From: Diploptera punctata
Lineage: Eukaryota > Arthropoda > Insecta > Blattodea > Blaberidae
Assembly: GCA_030220185.1 (NCBI GenBank)
Contig: JASPKZ010010273.1
Coordinates: 930,001 to 994,000, forward strand
DNA length: 64,000 bases
Direction of reading: 5' to 3'
Below, piece after piece: positions 10,707-22,335 of this stretch (within the stretch, counting starts at the first letter, position 1; every line of letters starts with the position of its first letter). The position numbers were made by a program, and so were the translations under genes. A model generated the notes under the pieces. It did no database searches. It was not told the origin of the DNA and was given only the letters and a program-made list of their open reading frames with translations.

Positions 10707-11307
10707 ATAAAGGAAGTAATATACTCAAGTATAATCAAAACTAAGAATTAATGTATTGCTCATTTCTTACCTACTGTAACTAATTTACTAATAAGAGTTA
10801 TGTTACAAATTCTCCACTCCAATTGAGAAGTACAACATCATGATAATTAATTTGTAAGAAACCGACTATTTACAATATAAAATTAATTTTAAAAGAAGAA
10901 AGTCTTTCAGTCCTATCTTCTCCGAATGTAGCTACTGGGTATTGTAATACATCTAGGAAACACGTGCTAAGTTTTATATTTCAGATAAAGAAGTAATAAA
11001 ATATCAGAACACAGCAGAGAAACCAAATACACTGAAATGTGATAAGTGATGTGTGGGATGAAGACTATTTTCTTACAGGATGAGTGTCAACTTCCGAACT
11101 TTCACATTTATACGACTTCTCCCTACATTGACCCTCTTTTGAAATGTCGAAATAATCCTTTTTCTGGAGTCAAGACACTGTGACATTAGGAATAACAGTT
11201 AAAATCAAAATCTTACAAACCATTTTCATAAAATGCTTTCTTCCTTTTTACAGCCTAGGTTGCTATAGTACATGATTCTAGAATCATTGCAGCTTCTATA
11301 ATGGCCT
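10707..11307. other. AT-rich stretch, nothing recognised
   Basis: No motif, exon or repeat could be supported between two MITEs. Confidence 0.5.
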
Positions 11308-11472
11308 CACTATGATGGTTGTCCAGCGGCTCGCTTTGTTTCCTCGCAGCTATTGTATATAATTAAATACAAAGATGCCGACTACTGCTACTATAATAAT
11401 TCCGCTTGTTAATCATTGTCAAGCATTGTCGCGCGCCACCCGCTTTTATATAAACGGACAACCATCATAGTG
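11308..11472. mobile_element. 165-bp MITE, CACTATGATGGTTGTCC ends
   Basis: CACTATGATGGTTGTCC at the left is exactly mirrored by GGACAACCATCATAGTG at the right. The interior has no coding sequence. The flanks show no convincing duplication, so the superfamily is open. Confidence 0.8.
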
Positions 11473-11587
11473 ACCAGAGTTTGGTTCTTATGATTACATT
11501 GAGGGAAATTAATTATATCCAGTAATATATTTATCATATAGCTTATTGTAAACTTCCACAGAATCCATCAAATACTATGGAATAATG

Positions 11588-11706
11588 TGGAAAGTAACGG
11601 GAAGCTACCACACCTATAATTCCCTAGTAAAGCAGCAAAATATAGCATGAAAATGCTATGATTACAGTGAAAGATCTGCCCTCGGGCAGAATTACTGTGG
11701 AATGGA
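11588..11706 (+). repeat. SINE family 1, 3' tail only
   Basis: GAAAGTAACGGGAAGCTACC, the ATAGCATGAAAATGCTAT stem, then CTGCCCTCGGGCAGAATTAC. It is a 5'-truncated copy of the same tail found at 10530, 21180 and 38600. Confidence 0.85.
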
Positions 11707-12650
11707 ATAATAAATAGAAAAAATAAATTAATAAAACCATGAAATAATAATGGAAGTATGCTGACATTTATTGAACCCTTTATATCGACTAAGTAAATCA
11801 CTCCTTCACTTTCGGAACCCGTAGGTTTAATGCCATATTCATTTAAGTCCCTTCACGGGTTCCTATCTTCCACCATCTAAATTAAATTCAAATCTCCTTT
11901 AACTATTTTCCTAAGAGGAATCTGAATATAATCCTCCTGCCTACTGCCTAGGCCTTCCTAATGATCTTCTCTTCAAGGGTTTCATAATAAACATTTTGGA
12001 ATGATTTCTGCACCCACCCATTGGAGCTACATTATCTATCTAAATGTCCTTGAACTACATAGACGATTATAGAAGGCTTTGTTGATTGACTCATTTTTAA
12101 AATTAAAATAGACGCTGTAACATAACCTAAATAACAGTGTTAGCTTCGCCAAAACGTTTGGATGAAGCCGCCATTTTCAATTGATTTATCTACATTGTAT
12201 ACGGGAAACAAATGACTAACAAAAATGCGTGTTTTATAGTGAGGTAACAAATGTTCTGTTTGAAATGTTGGCAAATAAAAAAAAGTGCTAGGGAGGCGAT
12301 AAAAATTGTGGGATAAGCTGTCATGATTGGTTGAAACACGTCCTTCCTACAGTTTTATTGGCTAAAAGTAATATGACTAGTAAAAGTGAAATAGTCATTC
12401 TTATATATATAAAGTATGAAAGACCTATTACCAAGCCCATCATTGATAAAATATTTAATTCTGTTCTGTCTCAACTGTGGAGCCTGGAAGACTCATTTTC
12501 AGAAAGAGCTGAGGCTCAGGAATTACAAATAGACTTTTTCATAAATATATTGAAACTGTAACTAATGATAATGCTAATAATAATAATCTCAAGTCCTATG
12601 GGTACAAGACGTTTATTAAGATCTAGAGAAATACCGCATCAAAGAAGAAT
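11707..12650. other. No recognised gene
   Basis: A 76-residue plus-strand frame at 12331-12561 has ordinary amino-acid composition but no motif I recognise, no splice context I can argue for, and no homologue in the window. It is left unannotated as a gene. Confidence 0.4.
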
Positions 12651-12792
12651 ACTCCGAGAATAGGCATGTATTCTAGTTCTCTTCGAAGATAAACCTAAAA
12701 TAAATAGGCCTAACAAAAATTACTCCGAGAATAGGCACGTCTTCAAGTTCTCTTCGAAGATAAACCTAAAATAAATAGGTCTAATAAAATTC
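12651..12792 (+). repeat. Tandem duplication, two 71-bp units
   Basis: ACTCCGAGAATAGGCA begins each unit (12651 and 12722). Both continue with GTTCTCTTCGAAGATAAACC and end in an AATAGGYCTAAYAAAA block. The copies differ at only a few bases, so the duplication is fairly recent. Confidence 0.85.
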
Positions 12793-13264
12793 GGAAGAAG
12801 AAAAATCAAGAGAATGAATAAAACAAATATGACTTAAAAATTGAAACTGTCAAGAATGTTGTGTAGTCGTGGTTCATAGATGGCTGAAATAACATGAAAA
12901 TTCTATTTATTATTTTAAAGATAAACATTTTCATTTACTATTTTATAATCATGTATATGATCTAATAGTAGTGTGCATTTCACTGTTTACCCATCATAAT
13001 TATGGATCAAAAATGAATAAATACCAACACCGAAAGGAAACATTAATTTTCATGATTTTTAAAATATTGTAGCGTAGATTATTTAATTGAAAATCATTAT
13101 TTTCAAATTTTAAAATAAGCTTCCAGTTACCCTAATATTACACACACACACTTTATAACATTAAATTTTATGTAACTTGTTTGTATAAGCTAACGAAAGT
13201 TTGTAAGACGTACAGTATAGGCCTATATATGAAATGATGATTGTGATAAAATTTGTCCTGTAAA

Positions 13265-14097
13265 TGAAATTCTTCCTTCTTCTTCTACTACAAGGTTTAG
13301 GCTATGCAGCTTGTTCCGGCGAAGTTAAAAGTGGAGTCCATCTTCTACGTGGTCGGCCAACATCTCTTGTTCCTCTGGGATTATACAGGAAGGTTCTTTT
13401 TGGTATTCTTTCGTTGTTCATTCTCATTAAGTGTTCTGTCCATTTCTTATTATTTTTGCTGATTTTATCTTCAATTTTATATATATTTAATTCTTCTCGT
13501 ATAGTTTCATTCCTTATTCTATCCACTCTTGTGCATCCTTTCACATTACGTAAAAACAGCATTTCCGCAGTCTGTACCCTGCTTTTATCCCTTGATTTCA
13601 TTATCCAATTTTCACTTCCATACAACAACAAAGGAACAGCCATTGTTTTATATAATTTAAGCTTCGTATCTTTCCTTGTTTTCCGACCTAAGGTTCTTTT
13701 TATGGTTCCACAAATAGCCTGAAATTTATTTACTTTATTTTCTATATCTTTATTTTCTCTATAAGTTATATCACATCCTAAATATTGTAAATGTGATACT
13801 TGTTCTATTATTTTGTTATCCAGTACAATTTTTGATCTAATTCCATATTTACCAATAAATGCCATTACTTTTGACTTATTTATTGATATTTTACAATTGT
13901 ATCTATTGGCTATTAATTTATATGCTAACATTTGGAGCTCATTTTCAGATTCTGCTAAAAGTACAACATCGTCAGCGAATAATAAAGCATTTATTTTATC
14001 TGTATTATCAATTAATATTCCTTCACTAGTTAAAACCTTCTTCCATTCTTTTAGGATATCGTCCATATAAATATTAAATAATATAACGAAATTCTAC
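13265..14097 (-). pseudogene. 5'-truncated LINE: RT C-terminal half and 3' end
   Basis: On the minus strand the sequence opens at a truncated VILFNIYMDDILKEW, the segment just before the reverse-transcriptase active site. The catalytic block ALLFADDVVLLAESENELQ follows, then a YLG motif, LLLYGSENW, and the downstream AEMLFLRNVKGCTRVDRIRN region. It ends with a GRPRRRW box and a (GAA)n tail (TTCTTCTTCTAC on the plus strand near 13272). The 254-residue frame is unusually open for this window. The 5' end of the element is missing, as is typical of LINE insertions. The motif set fits an APE-type LINE, perhaps RTE-like; the clade is uncertain. A second copy of the same 3' end lies at 49930-50215. 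Confidence 0.88.
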
Positions 14098-16406
14098 TCC
14101 AGCTTTTACTTTGAGGACTGAGAAAAACTATGAAAATCCCGTTAGGGTGGTTAGCCCCATTATTTGAACATGGACCTCCAGAATATGAATCTCAAACGCT
14201 ACCTTGTGATCCTATCACTTGGTTAGTGAATAATTATTGTCGAATTTTGGAAGTTACTTTAGAAGAAACCAAAAGAAAAGTACTGTAACTGATTGTGAAA
14301 GTTGATTGTGTAGGAGATTTGTAAGCAAGAGGCTCAGCGATTGTTTTGCTTGAAGTACAAGAATGTGGTATGTAGTAATATAACAATTGAGTTAAAGGTT
14401 ACATCAATGTAACATCTCATAGAAACCGTAGATCTGCAGAAATGTACACGTGATGTTGCAAGACATGAAACCTTTCTCATTCAGACAATCCAATCCTCAT
14501 TTTTTCTTTGTTTATTGCTAGCAAACACCTGGGCCGGCCTGGAAATTCTAGGGTTTCAGAGACGCTTCTTTTGTGTTCTGAAGAAATGAAATACAACCTT
14601 AACTTCTGGGTTTCGTGTCCTTTAATTGCATAGACGCTTGGATTAAATTCCAAATCCCTCCGCAATGTGTTGAGAAGGCATGCCGTACTATTGATAGTGA
14701 CTTGTCCGTCGAATGCGATATTTTTCGAAAGGAATAGGCATGTGTCTCACCGGGTTTGATCTTCAATCTTTTATCATACTCTTTCACACAACACACACTA
14801 TGCAACCACCGTCCACTCGTCTATATACAATATGAATATACATCACTTACGTAATGCGTTGTACTGAAGAGGTGCGTAAATTGAAAATGTCCACATTTAA
14901 TGTCATCTTTTCACATAGTACGGAAATCGAAGCACAATAAGTAAAGTGGAACATTGGAACAAACATAAACACACGCAATCACGCACTGCTTAGGTTTATT
15001 GCACATTTTAACGCATTTCTATATGTTTGTACTGTATGTAGGCCTACAATCATTAATGGGATAAGGGATAGGCCTATACTTATTCGTTACCAGAAATTAA
15101 GCTAATGTAACTCAGTTTCTTTCCTTCGAAATTGGCCTTTTTAAAAAAATACTTTAATATTTTCCAAAATTCTCTCTTTCGTGTGTTCCCATTCTTTCTT
15201 CTGCCGACTTGTTCTCTGTTTTATTTTGGACTTCTCTTAGAATTTCCGAAATGTTTTAAGTTTTTCCTAAGGGATTCGCAATTTTCAATATCTTCCTGAA
15301 TTATACGTATTTCTTGGATTTCTCTTTTCATCTGTACCGCATAACGTCTTTTTATTTATTCCCGAAATAAGATAAACTCCGATTATTTAATCTCTCCTTG
15401 TTCATTTGGAACATGAGAATGTAGGAGAAAATTATTTGCCTAGTGGTGTCCCCTTCTCTACGTATGTGCACAGTATGTGATTATGTCGTTAATAGCAATT
15501 TTCTTTAAACATACCCTACATTTTTCTTCCTTTAGATTTCACGTTTATAGGACTTACTTATTCATTATTTACTGTGTTTCTTAATACAATTTTCATGTAC
15601 TTTAACCCATTTTTCATATGAATTTATTTTATATTAATTTTGTTCATATTTAAAATAGGTATATGTATAGCATTATGTTTCTGTTCAAATGCATTTACAT
15701 TTTAGACTGTTGTATGAATAGAATATAATCAATCAGTTGTTTCTGTGGTCAATTTAAAATATAATTTTCAACTCCATGTCTCCACTCAAGGTTATATGGT
15801 CCGATATTGCTGGTTAACGAACTGTACCTTACTTTTAAATGTATTGCTATATGCCAAGTTTGGCTCTGATAAAATAGTTTAATGAGAACAAGCCCAATAG
15901 CTTCATTCCTTGGTAATTCGCTAAAAATGAAAGAGCAAAATAATTTTAAAAAGTGCAGGTCTAGAGTTTGCTATTTATAAATAAAAATAACCTCTGTTTC
16001 TCATAAAATAACACGTAGCCAATTTAATACATTTTGGCGACGGTTGGGAGAAAATACATATAATAATTTTATGTTTGAATATACTTGCAGGTTGCTTGTA
16101 ATTGGGTGAGCGATAACGCTGCATTGGGTACCCCTGTTAGCACTGCATCCAATGATATTCCTAAAGTTTCTGCAGGTAAGTCTACTAGCGTGTTCTTTTG
16201 TCAATGGACACGTATTTCAATTTTATTGAATAACTGAATTTCCTTAAAGACCGCCTTACATCTAAGAGAATAGATGCCTTCCTAATAAGGTACTTGTGAA
16301 CAAATTTCTATATTTGCGGCAAATTCCACATCAAATACGTGTAAAAACTCTGGTATCACTGCAGACTTGTTAATACAGAGGGAAGGAGGGAGCTTTTATA
16401 TTTTGT
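14098..16406. other. AT-rich 2.3-kb stretch, nothing recognised
   Basis: Short frames on both strands lack recognisable domains. TAGGCCTA palindromes occur near 15040 and 15070. No RNA gene or repeat could be supported. Confidence 0.4.
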
Positions 16407-16641
16407 CCGTCGCCGTGGCGTAGTCGGTAAAATCTCTACCTTCCACTCCGGCGACCCGGGTTTGATTCCCGGTGGGGTAGGGGATTTTAAATCTCCACAT
16501 TGGGTCTGGGTGTGTGTCCTCTCTTGTGTTTGTATGTGTGAATACGATAAAAAGGTTGACAAAGGTAAAACAAAAAAGGAAAAACAGTGTAAACGAAAGG
16601 AAATGACAAAGAAAGAAATAATATATATATATATATATATA
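16407..16641 (+). repeat. tRNA-derived SINE, family 4
   Basis: The head GCCGTGGCGTAGTCGGTAAA carries an A-box-like segment, and GGGTTTGATTCCC is a good B box. The body includes GGGATTTTAAATC and a TG-rich run, and the unit ends in an (AT)n tract at 16620-16641. It is a single copy in the window. The acceptor and D stems do not close, so it is not a tRNA gene. Confidence 0.65.
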
Positions 16642-16680
16642 GGTGCCTATTTATCTAGTCTATTATATTTAGCTCAACAC

Positions 16681-17036
16681 GTCCACCGCTGTGGTCTTGA
16701 GGTAGTGTGCTGCCTTGTCACGCAGCGGGGCCGGGTTTGATCCCCTGTCGGAACATGTTTCCTGGGTGAGGTTTTTTTTTCGGGGTTTTTCCTCACCTGT
16801 AAGATGAATGTCCCGAAAAAATCTGGCCATCATTATCATAAATATCATATTCACCTAATTAACTTAAGTTTAATTTAAGGCCTCTCCTGGCGCATCATTA
16901 CCATCATCATCAAACTCTTATATCATCGGGGCAGCGTAACCCCGCCTTTCAGACGCCCCAGCCTCAGAAGTGGGTTACAAGTACGCCATGCCAGGAGAGA
17001 ACACCAGGAATGTCGAAATGACAACCTGGGGCATTT
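16681..17036 (+). repeat. Chimeric SINE: family-1 head, family-2 tail
   Basis: It starts GTCCACCGCTGTGGTCTTGA with B box GGGTTTGATCCC and the TTTCCTGGGTGAGG block, which is the family-1 head and mid part. From about 16870 it switches to CTCTCCTGGCGCATCATT, CATCGGGGCAGCGTAACC and GACAACCTGGGGCATT, which is the family-2 tail seen at 17975 and 33282. The copy at 21951 has the same join. Confidence 0.8.
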
Positions 17037-17974
17037 GGATACATATATAATTAGTTCAACACAAGTTATGAATGAAGAACGCAAAAAACAGCAGACATCC
17101 AACTTGTATACCATTGTTAGGAACAGTGAATAATCTATTCATTTATCAATTGTTTATGCAACTTCGGTCGATACGTTTTCAGGTTTTTCATCAAGGTTCA
17201 ATGCAAATACAGGACAACAACTACGTCGGATAATAGTTAGTTCAGAGCTACCGGAAAACTTAAACCGTAATGTTGCCGATGTAAACATAACCAGTTTCCA
17301 TTTTATTCTCAAGACGTTTTAATGTCTCAGTTTTCCTCACTCCTAAGTTGAGAGGATTTTTTCCCCTCAATCGTTATCTTTGGCAATGGTATATGTAAAT
17401 ACAATGTTTGTATTTATAACTCGGTACCATTACCACTTTTGCCAATAACAACATTTATAAACACGAACAACATCTGTAACGCAATTTAAAGAGAGAGAGA
17501 GAGAGAGAGAGAGAGAAAATTTTCGATTTTTTTAGCCTTTAAAGTATATATGTGTGAAATACATACAATGGATAACGTTTGTGCAGATTAATGATGTCAT
17601 TTTTAAACCACAAACCCCTATGATGATTTGCTGTTTGTAAAAGTCGCCATGTTTTGCAAATTATGTAGACTTCTTTATACGTTTGAATTCGTAAAAAAAA
17701 TTAATGTTGCCATGTTGCTAAAAAAATTAGCGACAGCACTAAGGAATCCAGGGGAGTTCTAGAGAATACAAGTAAGATCTACTCTCTTTCAATGGAAGAT
17801 TTTATTCGGAGTTTTTCTGTGCCTTTTTGAAATTTGGAACATAAACTCCGACTATTAGAAATATTTTTTTCCTCGACAAAATATTTCCCACTTAATTTAA
17901 TTTAAAAATATACTACTGTCTTTAGAATAAAGCAAATTACATAGTCGTTTTCAAAATTTAATGATTTTTTCGAC
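17037..17974. other. AT-rich stretch with a (GA)n microsatellite
   Basis: Thirteen GA units occupy 17491-17516. The rest shows no recognisable feature. Confidence 0.6.
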
Positions 17975-18278
17975 CAGTCTCATGGGCTAGTGGTCAGCGT
18001 TCCTGACTACTGTTAATGAGGTCCCGGGTTCGATTCCCGGTCAAACCATAGACATTTTTCCTTAAAGGAAATTATTCCTGTGGTTGCCTATGGTCTGGAA
18101 TTTAGGTTAAGTTTAGGTTAAGAACTCTCCTGGCGCTTCATTATCATTTATCACCCAACATACCATCGGGGTAACGTAACTCCGCCTTCCAGGTGCTCCA
18201 ACCTAAGAAATTGATTACAATTCCGCCAATGCCAGGGCAGAAAGCCAAAATTGTCATAAAAGACAACCTGGTGCATTA
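17975..18278 (+). repeat. tRNA-derived SINE, family 2
   Basis: The head CTAGTGGTCAGCGTTCCTGA contains the A box and GGGTTCGATTCCC is a canonical B box, resembling a Glu/Asp-type tRNA. The body includes TTTAGGTTAAGTTTAGGTTA, CTCTCCTGGCGCTTC and a GACAACCTGGTGCATT end. Further copies lie at 33282 and 40912. A short 33-bp direct repeat (TTATTTTATGACAGGCAG) follows at 18296-18360. Confidence 0.85.
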
Positions 18279-18604
18279 GAAAAAAACAATTCAAGATGAC
18301 ATACTCATTATTTTATGACAGGCAGAAGATGAAATACCCATTATTTTATGACAGGCAGTTTATAAAGATTGAATACCAATATAACCTATCTTTAAAAATT
18401 ACTGAGAGGGGTATAATTTTTATTAAATTCTGGAACAGGGTACATTTTTAAATTTCGAGTCCAACATTTTTTTTTCGAGACGTTTCTCTTTAGTTAAGTT
18501 GCTATGAACATGGGATGTCTATATTATATAAAATATTGTCAAAAAAATATAAAATGGAGGAAACTACATACCAGTGAATTACATAATATTTGAGAAACCG
18601 GCTC

Positions 18605-18875
18605 TAATAAGAAGAGTTAAGTCTCATACTTGCGATGTGCGTGATATGTGGATGAATGGGGAATGAAAGCATACGGAAACTATCTTAGGAAAATCAGATG
18701 GAAAATGTCCAAGTATGTAGGGCAAGAATGAGGTAGAAGAATAACTGTAACCATGATTTCAGAGTAGTGGTTTATAAAGGAAATGATTGGAAAATATTAG
18801 CTCAGAATATGGATTTATGGATAGCTTATGTAAGCGATTATGAACCCCCGAGTTCGATTGTACCAACGAGTTAAA
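18605..18875 (+). pseudogene. LINE 3'-terminal coding remnant (family L)
   Basis: Decayed coding sequence follows the order RRVKSH..., a MGNE block, GRARMR-like, then NDWKILAQNMDLW, ending shortly after an in-frame GTTCGAT motif. This matches the 3' ends at 62445 and 63735. Several frameshifts are present and only the last ~90 residues remain. Confidence 0.6.
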
Positions 18876-18884
18876 TAATTATGA

Positions 18885-19200
18885 TTGCCAAAAATACTTC
18901 ATTCATTGCTAGGCGCTTTCACCTCTGACTTTTCTACAGGAATTGTTCATGTTCTTTCAGTCCACGTAAGTGTCATATGACCTGTTTAATACAGTCCTCG
19001 AGATTCAACTGCTCTTATTACATTTGATTTTCCATAGAGATAATGTAGCTTCGGAGTATATAGTCTCCTCCATTAACCTGTGTGCTCGTCTCTTTGGTCC
19101 AAAAGTTTCCCTAAGAATTTTGTTATAAAATACTCGTAATCTTTTCACCTCCTTAAAATAAGACCCCATATTTCGCATCCATATAACTGAATTTGTTATA
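18885..19200 (-). pseudogene. LINE 3' remnant (family L), inverted
   Basis: On the minus strand NVIRAVESRGL and TGHM are readable, corresponding to the IRTVKSRRLRWAGHVARM block of the family. The remainder is too decayed to read. It lies head to head with the plus-strand copy at 18605. Confidence 0.5.
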
Positions 19201-19304
19201 TTATCATTTTATAAAATAATAATAAACTAACTGACTGGCACTATCGAAACCGTAGATCCATGGCCGAACGGACGTAAACTCTCCAAACATACCTATATTT
19301 AAAC

Positions 19305-19493
19305 TAATGTTTCTAATCATCTCCTGTATAATATATTTCCATCAGATCATGGGTTAATGTTTTTCTCCCACCTCATTCTTGGGGCTGGGCGCTTTCCCTC
19401 TGGTTTCACTACAAAAGGTATCCATGATCCTCTTTCATTCCCCATTCGTGCCATATGTCCTCCCCATTACAGTCTACGAGATTGATCTGTTCT

Positions 19494-19496
<3 letters not shown>
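19305..19496 (-). pseudogene. LINE 3' remnant (family L)
   Basis: On the minus strand, RTDQSRRL, GGHMARMGNERGSW, PEGKRPAPRMRWEKNI are readable in order. This is the same terminal block as at 62445. One stop and at least one frameshift are present. Confidence 0.65.
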
Positions 19497-19550
<54 letters not shown>

Positions 19551-19551
19551 C
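19497..19551. repeat. (AAT)n microsatellite
   Basis: About 18 AAT units directly abutting the 3' end of the SINE at 19552. Confidence 0.95.
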
Positions 19552-19898
19552 TCTATCTATAGTAATTCTGCCCGAAGGCAGGTCCTTCACTGCAATCATA
19601 GCATTTTATGCTATGCTTGCAGCTTTACTAGGGAATTCTAGGTGTGGTAGCTTCCCGTTGCTTTCCACACCGGTGAAGGATGATGATGATAATAATAATA
19701 AGGTTCATGATGATGATGATGATGATGGCCATATGATTTCGGGGACCGTTTGGGCCTTAAAGTTTTCCTGACATTTGTCTTACAGGTGAGGAAAAACCCC
19801 TAAAAAACCTCATCCAGAAAAACTGCTCCGACCGGGGATCGAATCCGGGCCCGCTGCGTGACAAGGCAGCACGCTACCTCGAGACCACAGTGGTGGAC
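19552..19898 (-). repeat. SINE family 1, full length
   Basis: On the minus strand: tRNA head GTCCACCACTGTGGTCTCGA, B box GGGTTCGATCCC (slightly varied), the TGGGTGAGG and GGACCGTTTGGGCC region, the GAT-rich linker, then the AGCATAAAATGCT stem and the GAGGCAGAATTAC end. It is complete apart from base changes. It is embedded between AAT-type microsatellites, which obscures any target duplication. Confidence 0.9.
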
Positions 19899-19974
<76 letters not shown>

Positions 19975-19999
19975 TAATAATAATAATAATAATAATATA

Positions 20000-20063
<64 letters not shown>

Positions 20064-20064
20064 T
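19899..20064. repeat. Palindromic microsatellite: (AAT)n then (ATT)n
   Basis: Roughly 30 AAT units run directly into roughly 20 ATT units through an ATATAT junction near 19995. This makes a ~165-bp nearly self-complementary tract. The long Asn/Ile/Tyr frame across it is an artefact. Confidence 0.95.
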
Positions 20065-20772
20065 AATATAAATGGATCCAAAGGCAGTCCAAATGTAACG
20101 AGGAAATTTACCGTATGAGAAAGAAAAATGTTTTATTGATTCTATTTTCTTAAACATATTTTCATTAGGTTATTTTTAAAAAACTAATAATTAGGTGGCC
20201 TTATTGATGTAAGTAACGTTAACGAAAATATTACTTATGAAATTATCTATTTTTTTAATTGGGAGGGGGAGATTTAAAAGTTTATAGTGAAAACGTAACA
20301 ACAAAATATTTTTAATAATAATAAAGTAATAATTTTAAAAGTAATGTGGGCCTATCTTATTACAAATTAAACACTTTGCATCTTCATCTTGTTCTATAAT
20401 AAAATATGTTTCCTCCCATGACGAGTTGATGAACTGCACTGTTCTCCATGGCAAGTAATTCATTACACCGAACATGAACCGCCACTGGGCTGTCAACGGA
20501 AGGAAGTATACGTGACGTCAACACTTCCCCACAAGTCCTCTTCCAAGTGCTCTCTTTCTCCGCTCTTTCTGAAAAATCATGTCCGAATCGAATATTGCTC
20601 ACCAATAGTTGATGGCTATCCTAATTCTCTAATCTCCTATATGAAATAATTTAACGCGTAAGATAGGCTTACTACAGCTAAAATAATACGTCATGAAGGT
20701 AAATATTTTTTTATAAGGTTAAACTTGTAAACTACTTGAAAATCCATTAAAAAGTCCACTTTAATGGTCCCA

Positions 20773-20808
<36 letters not shown>

Positions 20809-20969
20809 TTAAATTTTCTAATTTCCTTTCATATACTCGTACAAGCTAAAAAAAATAAAAAATACGTTTACTTCACAGCTAGGCTAGGAATAAGGGATCT
20901 GTAATTTTCTCCGCACGAATGAGAACGATCTTTTTAAAAATGTATTAAATCTGCTCACATATATACCTA
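20065..20969. other. AT-rich stretch with one (AAT)n tract
   Basis: (AAT)n at 20776-20808. A minus-strand 73-residue frame (20384-20605) has normal composition but no recognised domain; I do not call it a gene. Confidence 0.45.
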
Positions 20970-21321
20970 ACGCTGTGGTCTCGATGTAGCGTGCTGCCTT
21001 GTCACCCAGCGGGCCCGGGTTCGATCCCCGGTCGGGACAGTTTTTCTGGGTGAGGTTTTTATCGGGGTTTTTCCTCACCTGTAAGACAAATGTCAGGAAA
21101 ACTTTAAGGCCCAAACGGTCCCCGAAATCATATGGCCATCATCCTTATCATTATCATCCTTACCATTATCATTATCATCATCATCCTTCACCGGTGTGGA
21201 AAGCAACGGGAAGCTACCGCACCTACACAATTCCCTAGTAAAACTGCAAGCATAGCATGAAAATGCTATGATTGCAGTGAAGGACCTGCCTTCGGGCAGA
21301 ATTACTATGGATGGATGGATG
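20970..21321 (+). repeat. SINE family 1, full length
   Basis: The head ACGCTGTGGTCTCGATGTAG, B box GGGTTCGATCCCC, TTTTTCTGGGTGAGG, GGCCCAAACGGTCCCCGAAA, a GAT/CAT linker, CACCGGTGTGGAAAGCAACG, the ATAGCATGAAAATGCTAT stem and a (GGAT)n tail occur in order. It is one of the best-preserved copies and useful as a reference for the family. Confidence 0.92.
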
Positions 21322-21950
21322 ATCAGTGTGCATAAAATGAGAATGCTATGGTCTGTATTTATTATAACAAAGTTTAAATCACATTTTAGAACAAATTAAT
21401 AATATATATTACATATTCTTTCCTTTCATAACCGTAAAATAATTCAATAATTCAATAAAATTTTCAATAACCGAACATACCTGTTATCTGAAATATTTAA
21501 ATAAACAACCCCGTTTATCTTAAATAAAGGAGCGAAGTTACTGGCTATGCATAATTCGTTTTCTATGCAGTCAGACACTTATGAATACGCTGGCATTGGA
21601 AATAGTTTTCTTCAATCGTACAAAAGAGATTATATTCTCTAAACCAGTAAAATTTGACCATAAGTTCGATTTGTTGAGTACTTCGCTTAGTTTGTAGTGT
21701 ACCTGCGCGACGGACGTTTTTCTAATTTAAATTTATATAGATGGACTCCTGGGATAGAATCCCCTAAACTTACATTATCAGTTACCACTATGTAAGATAA
21801 TAATGGACCTTTTCAAACAAGAATAAACAATATTTTTTCCTTATTATAACAATTATATTATTAAATTTTCTGGAATGTACACTAGTAGGCCTACACTGTA
21901 GTCTGGTTCAATTTAATTACCTAAATAATTACAATAATATATTACATTAA
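21322..21950. other. AT-rich stretch, nothing recognised
   Basis: No coding or repeat feature can be supported. Confidence 0.5.
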
Positions 21951-22310
21951 GTCACTGCTGTGGTTTCGGGGTAGCGTGCTGCCTTGTCACGCAGCGGGCC
22001 CGGGTTCGATCCCCGATCGGGACAGTTTCCTGGGTGAGGTTGTCATCGGGATTTTTCCTCACCTGTAAGAAAAATGTCAGGAAAATTTAAGGCCCGGTCC
22101 CCGAACATCATATGGCCATCGCATTCATCATCATTCATATTCATCTTAGATTAAGTTTAGGATTAAGGACTCTCCTGGCGCACCACTATCATCATCATCA
22201 TCACCCATCATATCATCGGGGCAACGTAACCAACCTCAGAAGTGGGTTACAATTATGCCAATACCAGGAGAGAACATCAGAAATGTCCAATAGGACAAAC
22301 TGCGGCATTA
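21951..22310 (+). repeat. Chimeric SINE: family-1 head, family-2 tail
   Basis: The tRNA head GTCACTGCTGTGGTTTCGGG with B box GGGTTCGATCCCC and the family-1 CTGGGTGAGG...GGCCCGGTCCCCGAA region run to about 22130. The family-2 tail follows, with GATTAAGTTTAGGATTAAGG, CTCTCCTGGCGCACC and a TGCGGCATT end. The join lies in the CAT-rich linker, as in the copy at 16681. Confidence 0.85.
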
Positions 22311-22335
22311 AAAATATATACATTACTTTAAATCG

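Noticed and set aside
12331..12561. 76-residue plus-strand frame, possible exon
   Set aside because: No homology I can name; similarity to 20384 is limited to an SERAE string.
13264..13722. 152-residue hydrophobic plus-strand frame
   Set aside because: Shadow of the minus-strand LINE reverse-transcriptase coding region.
19800..20081. Long poly-Asn/Tyr/Ile reading frame
   Set aside because: It is translation of an (AAT)n/(ATT)n microsatellite and part of a SINE.
20384..20605. 73-residue frame with balanced composition, possible exon
   Set aside because: No recognised domain and no convincing splice sites or partner exons; kept only as a note.
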